From Butyriboletus loyo (lineage: Eukaryota > Basidiomycota > Agaricomycetes > Boletales > Boletaceae), in contig JBBPSI010000019.1 of the NCBI GenBank assembly GCA_038093515.1, positions 1 to 64,000 on the forward strand: a DNA stretch of 64,000 nucleotides, written 5' to 3'. Under the pieces are notes generated by a model, which was not told the DNA's origin, searched no databases, and was given only the letters and a program-made list of their open reading frames with translations. Shown one piece after another: positions 59,783 to 64,000 of the stretch (within the stretch, counting starts at the first letter, position 1; the number at the start of each line of letters is the position of its first letter). A program made the position numbers and the translations under genes.

Positions 59783-60006
59783 GAGCTCGCTGCGGTCGCG
59801 ACAGTCGGTCCATTCGGGCATTTCGCGTGGCGTCTTGCCTATAGGACGAGCGTGATCGAGCTCGCAGCGGTCGCAACGATTCGTCCATTCGGGCATCTCG
59901 CGTGCCGTAACGAAAGTCGACTGTACGGTGAAGCGTCGCAAAGGACGCAGAGAAATAGAGCTCGCTGTCGTCGCGACGATTCGTTCATTCGGGCATCTCG
60001 CGTGCC
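59783..60006. repeat. three spaced copies of a 48-bp GC-rich repeat
   Basis: Copies at about 59783-59830, 59858-59905 and 59958-60006 share the core GAGCTCGCNGCGGTCGCRAC, then TCGGTCCATTCGGGCATNTC and GCGTG. Irregular spacers of about 30-55 bp separate them. The role is unknown. Confidence 0.8.
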
Positions 60007-60009
60007 GAC

Positions 60010-63000
60010 TTGCCAGGAGGTTGAGTGTCGATATCGGGGTGTGGGATCCAGGTAATAATAGTGGGTGAGTGAAACAGCAAGGGCAATGATAGAAAGTGCT
60101 CGCCGTGAGCGGCGGCCAGGTAAGAGAGGAAAGGCAAGAGGCAAGAAACTGGATGAGGGGAGTCCAGTGAAGTTGGTCGAGTTTAAATACCCACAAAGGT
60201 GGCTGACAGTCCAGACGTCCACCTCTGGTCCACACCAAATATTGTGGCGCATCGTCCACATTCCATTGTGCTCCACTGACAGAGCTGAAAGAAACCATAC
60301 CGCTTTGACAAAGTGGTCCACAGCCGACCGCTTTGACTCGGCAAAGCAAGCTCACTACAGCGTCGCGGCTTTGTCTACGTTAGTGCATGCCCGACCTGAT
60401 CAGTGCGCGCCCAAAAGACCAGCTGCATACTTCGACACATTGGATGGAATCATGTTTGCCTGTATGATATCGACAATCACAACTCCATCTGATGTATCCA
60501 GGTCTCTGTCATCGATGAGTACCGGGTGCTGTAACCTGATCAATCGATTTCAATAGGCACTACAGCTGCATTCAGAGGAATCTACAGTGGTCCTGCATGG
60601 TCGAGATTGGTCAAGTTCTCGGCTAATTCCCCTCATTCTACAGTGCTGAACAGAGTTGCCTCGATGGATAGAGGGAAGTGTAGAGTCACCACAGCGAATT
60701 CTCCTCAAGTAAAACAGTACAACACAGAGTGCACCATGTTTATGTAAGCAGGTGGCTATACCACCGTATACCGATTATAACTTTATCCAATTATGTAATA
60801 GTGCTCGTGTTATCGCTTCTATCGACTTCTTCGCCCGCGCGCTCGCGTTTCGTGCCTCGGGAATGCTCCCCTTGCGTCTCCGCTCCAGGTGAAACGTATT
60901 AGATCACTTCTGTTCGTCCGATACGGCCTTGACACGATCGTATGACTTGGTCAGCGCATTTTCTCGTGTGTCTCCGGCTGAACGTCTCTAGGTTTCGTTT
61001 TGACCTTGCCTCGCCGATAGCTCCGGTCACTACTTCAATGGGTATATTTGATGCATGGGAGGTTGTTTTGGCGACCCAGGTGAGTACTGAAGCGTCCTGT
61101 CGTCGTTGCGCCAGTGCTGATACACCTTGCCTTCGGTGACTCAGCCCGCAGTTTCGGTGCGGCACGTCGTGATTTGCAGCCGACGCCGCTCATTGCACCA
61201 TCCGTACCATGTTTGTGCCATCCTTCTGGCCCTCATCTTCGGCTTTGTTCCTAGATGGCTTGCTCGTCCCGAGCGAATCTTCTTGAGTCCTTCGCCCGCC
61301 TTCTAACGCGGTATGCGTGGTCTTGTGCCTGTGCCTGGAATCTTCTACCAGACTTCCTTGCTCCCTATCGAGTGACACACTGGTGCTCTCTGATATATCC
61401 AGTGACTGCGGTTGAGCTATCCTCACTGTGTCATTCGTTTCGCGAGTCTATTTGCTCGCTCTCCAACTCGATCTGTTGGTATCCGTGACTTCGACTTGGT
61501 CCGACTGCCCTCAGATAGTGCATACACGCGGATGACACCGGCGTGACTAAGTATGGCTTATCGGTCATGTGTTATCAAAACGAAATCCCTGCATACTAAC
61601 TCAGGATATTGAAAACGTTATGTTTTATCAATTACATGGGTATGGGTTATAAAAGAGTCGACCGTGTGGATAATCCCAAGGTATAATGTGCTTTTGCATC
61701 CCCACCAATAGGCAGCCCTCAATTCGGAGCATGTAAGCCTTAGGTAGCGAGGCGAGCCTCTCCTTTTTTGTTACTACAGCTAGTTTTGGGTGTTTCACCC
61801 TTCATTTCCTTTCCTGCTAACTGTCCTCCAATCACAGCTTTCAACGGTTCGTGGGGAGCGTGGTCAAGCGATAACGTTACACACACTTAGATTCCGAGTC
61901 GGAACCCCCCGTAAGCTGTCAAACCCTACTCCCCTGCCCGACAGACAGATCTCAATGACGTGGCGGCCTCTCGTTTCTACAAGAATATTCTAGCTTTCCC
62001 CGCCGCTGATTGATGCGCAAATGTGTCTTCTCCTTGCAATGCAATTGGCCGCAAGCCTGGCGTGATGGAGTCACCATCAGTTGCCCGGCCAAGCCTCCAA
62101 GGTGGTGCTTGACTAGTGACTGTTGAGCTACTCGTTCTTGGACAGGACACTCACCGTTCGTCTCCAAATGAGATACGTATCAATATGATGGCCCATTGAT
62201 TCAGACGGTAACCGATTGCTGTATAAATCAAATTAAGATACAGCAATTGACCGGTATGGTACGTCCTGACGTGGTGATTTCATTTGCTGTGGTGACTTTA
62301 CCCGAAGGAGTAAATGACACAGGAATCGAATTTTGGGGCTCCAACGACACGCAATAATGATGTGCTATGAAACCTAAGGGACACTGACACCCTACAAGAA
62401 CAGAGTCGACCAAATCCTACCTGAAGCATCGTGCCTGAAAGGGCTCCGTCCTTGTTCCAAATCCATTCGGCGCAAAGAAAGCACCTAAAATGAAGTATGT
62501 GCGTGGCACGGCCTCCTACCTGGAAGGGTGACTCTTTTCACCCGTGTTGCACCAGTACGGCAGTACCCGGATAGTGTTATATTGCTTGACTCAGCTTGAG
62601 ACAGGTTCAAACCCCACGAGTTTGCTTGATCTATATAGTTCCTAATTGATTGAATCTACGAGGCATAGGGAACGATTTATCCCCACTCATATTGCTCGCA
62701 GATTGACACAAAAACCGTCATTCGAGAGAGGGCTTTGTGGCGTCTAGATAAGGTGTTCCGTTGGCACGACATGCCAACCTCTTTCTTCAACAGAGGGCCT
62801 GCGTCGCTATATGCTTGGTGCATGACAGTGAACCTAGTCACATCGTTTGTTGACACTTGACGAACATGCCCTGATCATTTCCTTTTCCTAGAACCTTTGA
62901 CGCCTACCACCTCGTTCCTTTCCCTCGCTCATGTCCCGAGCGCGGATGAGTCCGAGCTAACCCCACGAAGTTTGTAGGCGTCAAGCGCGAGTCACTTGAC

Positions 63001-63389
63001 TATCATACGCACACACAAGTAACCCTGAATGTGTTTTCAGAATGACGCAACACTGACCTCATGACAGTTCCGCCGTGGTAAAGATTACATAGTTAAGGTT
63101 CTGCACCGTAGCAATAGAAATTCACCGCTCCATGAGGCCCCCTTCGACGCGACTCAGTCGAAGTAGAACCTTGACTATGTACGGCATCATTGTTGAAAGG
63201 ATGACGGTGACACGACGCCCGCTGGTAACCTGACCGCACAGTTCCCTGATATATCTGGTACGAACGCGTGCCTTGTCCGCGTAGCTTCCTAATCCAAACC
63301 TATAAGGTCTGGAACTCAATGCGTCCCCTTTCCTTCCCCCTCCCCCCCTTTTCCTGTTCCATCACCAACCACCATCCTCGTATCTTAAC
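60010..63389. other. gene-poor region upstream of the viperin-like gene
   Basis: About 3.4 kb without a convincing exon chain. An open plus-strand frame at 60065-60556 overlaps an equally long minus frame that includes the 48-bp repeats. A pyrimidine-rich tract at about 63325-63355 just before the ATG at 63390 is typical of fungal promoters and 5' UTRs. Confidence 0.35.
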
Positions 63390-64000
63390 ATGAAATTCTC
63401 CTGGCTTGACTTGTCGATTCCTTTCTTCAACACGACACCTGCAAAGGTACCAGTGTCTGTCAACTGGTTTCCAAACAGGCGTTGTAACTACGAGTGCCAC
63501 TTTTGCTTCCACACTAACACGAATCAATTTATTCTCCCCCTTGAAGATGCCAAGCGTGGACTTCGCATGCTTGCCGATGCTGGGATGAAGAAGCTCAACA
63601 TCAGCGGCGGAGAACCCTTTCTCCAGCCTCGCTATATCGGGGAGGTCTTCAAATTCTGTAAAGAAGAACTTCATATCGAGTCGTGTTCCGTTGTGAACAA
63701 CGGCTCGAAGGTGACTGAGAAATGGTTGGATACATACGGCCAATACCTTGACGTCATGGCCATATCCTGTGATTCGTTCGACACAGAGACCAACATCAAA
63801 CAAGGTCGCGCAGAAAACGGGACCGCTAAGACTCACATCGACAATGTATTCAAAGTCTCTCAGTGGGCCAAAGAGCGAGGTATCAAAGTCAAAATTAACA
63901 CCGTCGTCACCATGTGCGTATGTCCGCCGCCAACGACCATACCGCCGCTGAGTCTCCACGCTGCAGTAATAACTGGGAAGAAGACATGAATGACCAAATC
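63390..64000 (+). CDS. viperin (RSAD2)-type radical SAM enzyme, 5' part
   Basis: Radical S-adenosylmethionine enzyme of the viperin family, which makes 3'-deoxy-3',4'-didehydro nucleotides that stop viral RNA synthesis in animals and prokaryotes. Exon 1 (63390-63913) starts MKFSWLDLSIPFFNTTPAKV. It carries the iron-sulfur motif RRCNYECHFCFHTNT (CxxxCxxC), LPLEDAKRGLRMLADAGMKK, the SAM-binding NISGGEPFLQPRYIGEVF, and DVMAISCDSFDTETN. KINTVV follows, with the codon ATT completed across a 53-nt intron (63914-63966). Exon 2 continues NNWEEDMNDQI to the window edge. All are viperin hallmarks in the right order. There is no N-terminal amphipathic helix as in the vertebrate protein. The C-terminal part lies outside the window. 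Confidence 0.93.

Noticed and set aside
62540..62630. B-box-like GGTTCAAACCCC suggesting a tRNA
   Set aside because: The flanking bases do not form a T-stem and no acceptor stem or A box fits.
62940..62990. Hammerhead-ribozyme-like GGATGAGTCCGAG stretch
   Set aside because: The conserved CTGATGAG core is changed (CGGATGAG) and no matching GAAAC segment or stems are visible.

Overview
The window is nuclear DNA of a filamentous basidiomycete, most likely an agaricomycete. Genes are split by many short GT-AG introns, mostly 45-60 nt, and coding exons favour C or G at third positions. The gene set includes a group III HAMP-repeat histidine kinase, Ste24, Atg22, SUMO, TFIIS, Prp46 and Nup107. A tandem WD40 pair and several decayed carbohydrate-active genes resemble what is known from Rhizoctonia-type genomes. 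That placement is an inference, because no rRNA or other marker is present. Exon structures were assembled by eye from frame continuity, splice signals and remembered family motifs; no search was run.

Layout. 1-4.9 kb (minus): a TMEM184/DUF300 transporter open at the left edge, a small basic protein, and a magnesium-dependent phosphatase-1. 5.6-6.9 kb (plus): a SURP-like nuclear protein. 7.4-11.4 kb (plus): an intron-rich GH15 glycosidase, followed by a decayed duplicate of its own 3' end. 12.2-20.4 kb is a compact housekeeping block: Ste24 (+), Atg22 (-), SUMO (-), TFIIS (-), Prp46 (+). 20.7-25.4 kb holds unrecognised genes and fragments. 25.4-27.8 kb (minus): a Mediator Med25-like vWA protein. 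27.9-29.3 kb (plus): a broken GH28 exo-polygalacturonase interrupted by an 87-bp MITE-like element. 30-34.3 kb: small or uncertain genes, a mitochondrial carrier (-) and a frameshifted GPI-anchor tail. 35.1-40.7 kb (plus): a direct duplication of a WD40-repeat gene. 41.7-54.3 kb (minus): histidine kinase, phospholipase D and Nup107. 54.7-60 kb: the 3' part of an alkyltransferase-like gene, a U6 snRNA-like pseudogene, decayed exons and two local repeats. 60-63.4 kb is gene-poor. 63.39 kb to the right edge (plus): the 5' part of a viperin (RSAD2)-type radical SAM gene.

How the genes relate. No operon-like or biosynthetic cluster is evident. The solid genes serve separate cell functions: protein maturation (Ste24, SUMO), transcription (TFIIS, Med25), splicing (Prp46), nuclear transport (Nup107), osmosensing (histidine kinase), lipid signalling (PLD), vacuole function (Atg22) and DNA alkyl-damage recognition (ATL). 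The most notable items are the viperin homologue, the WD40 duplication with its start-codon switch, two 9-nt microexons in the GH15 gene, the MITE-interrupted GH28 gene, and the U6-like copy with altered catalytic bases.
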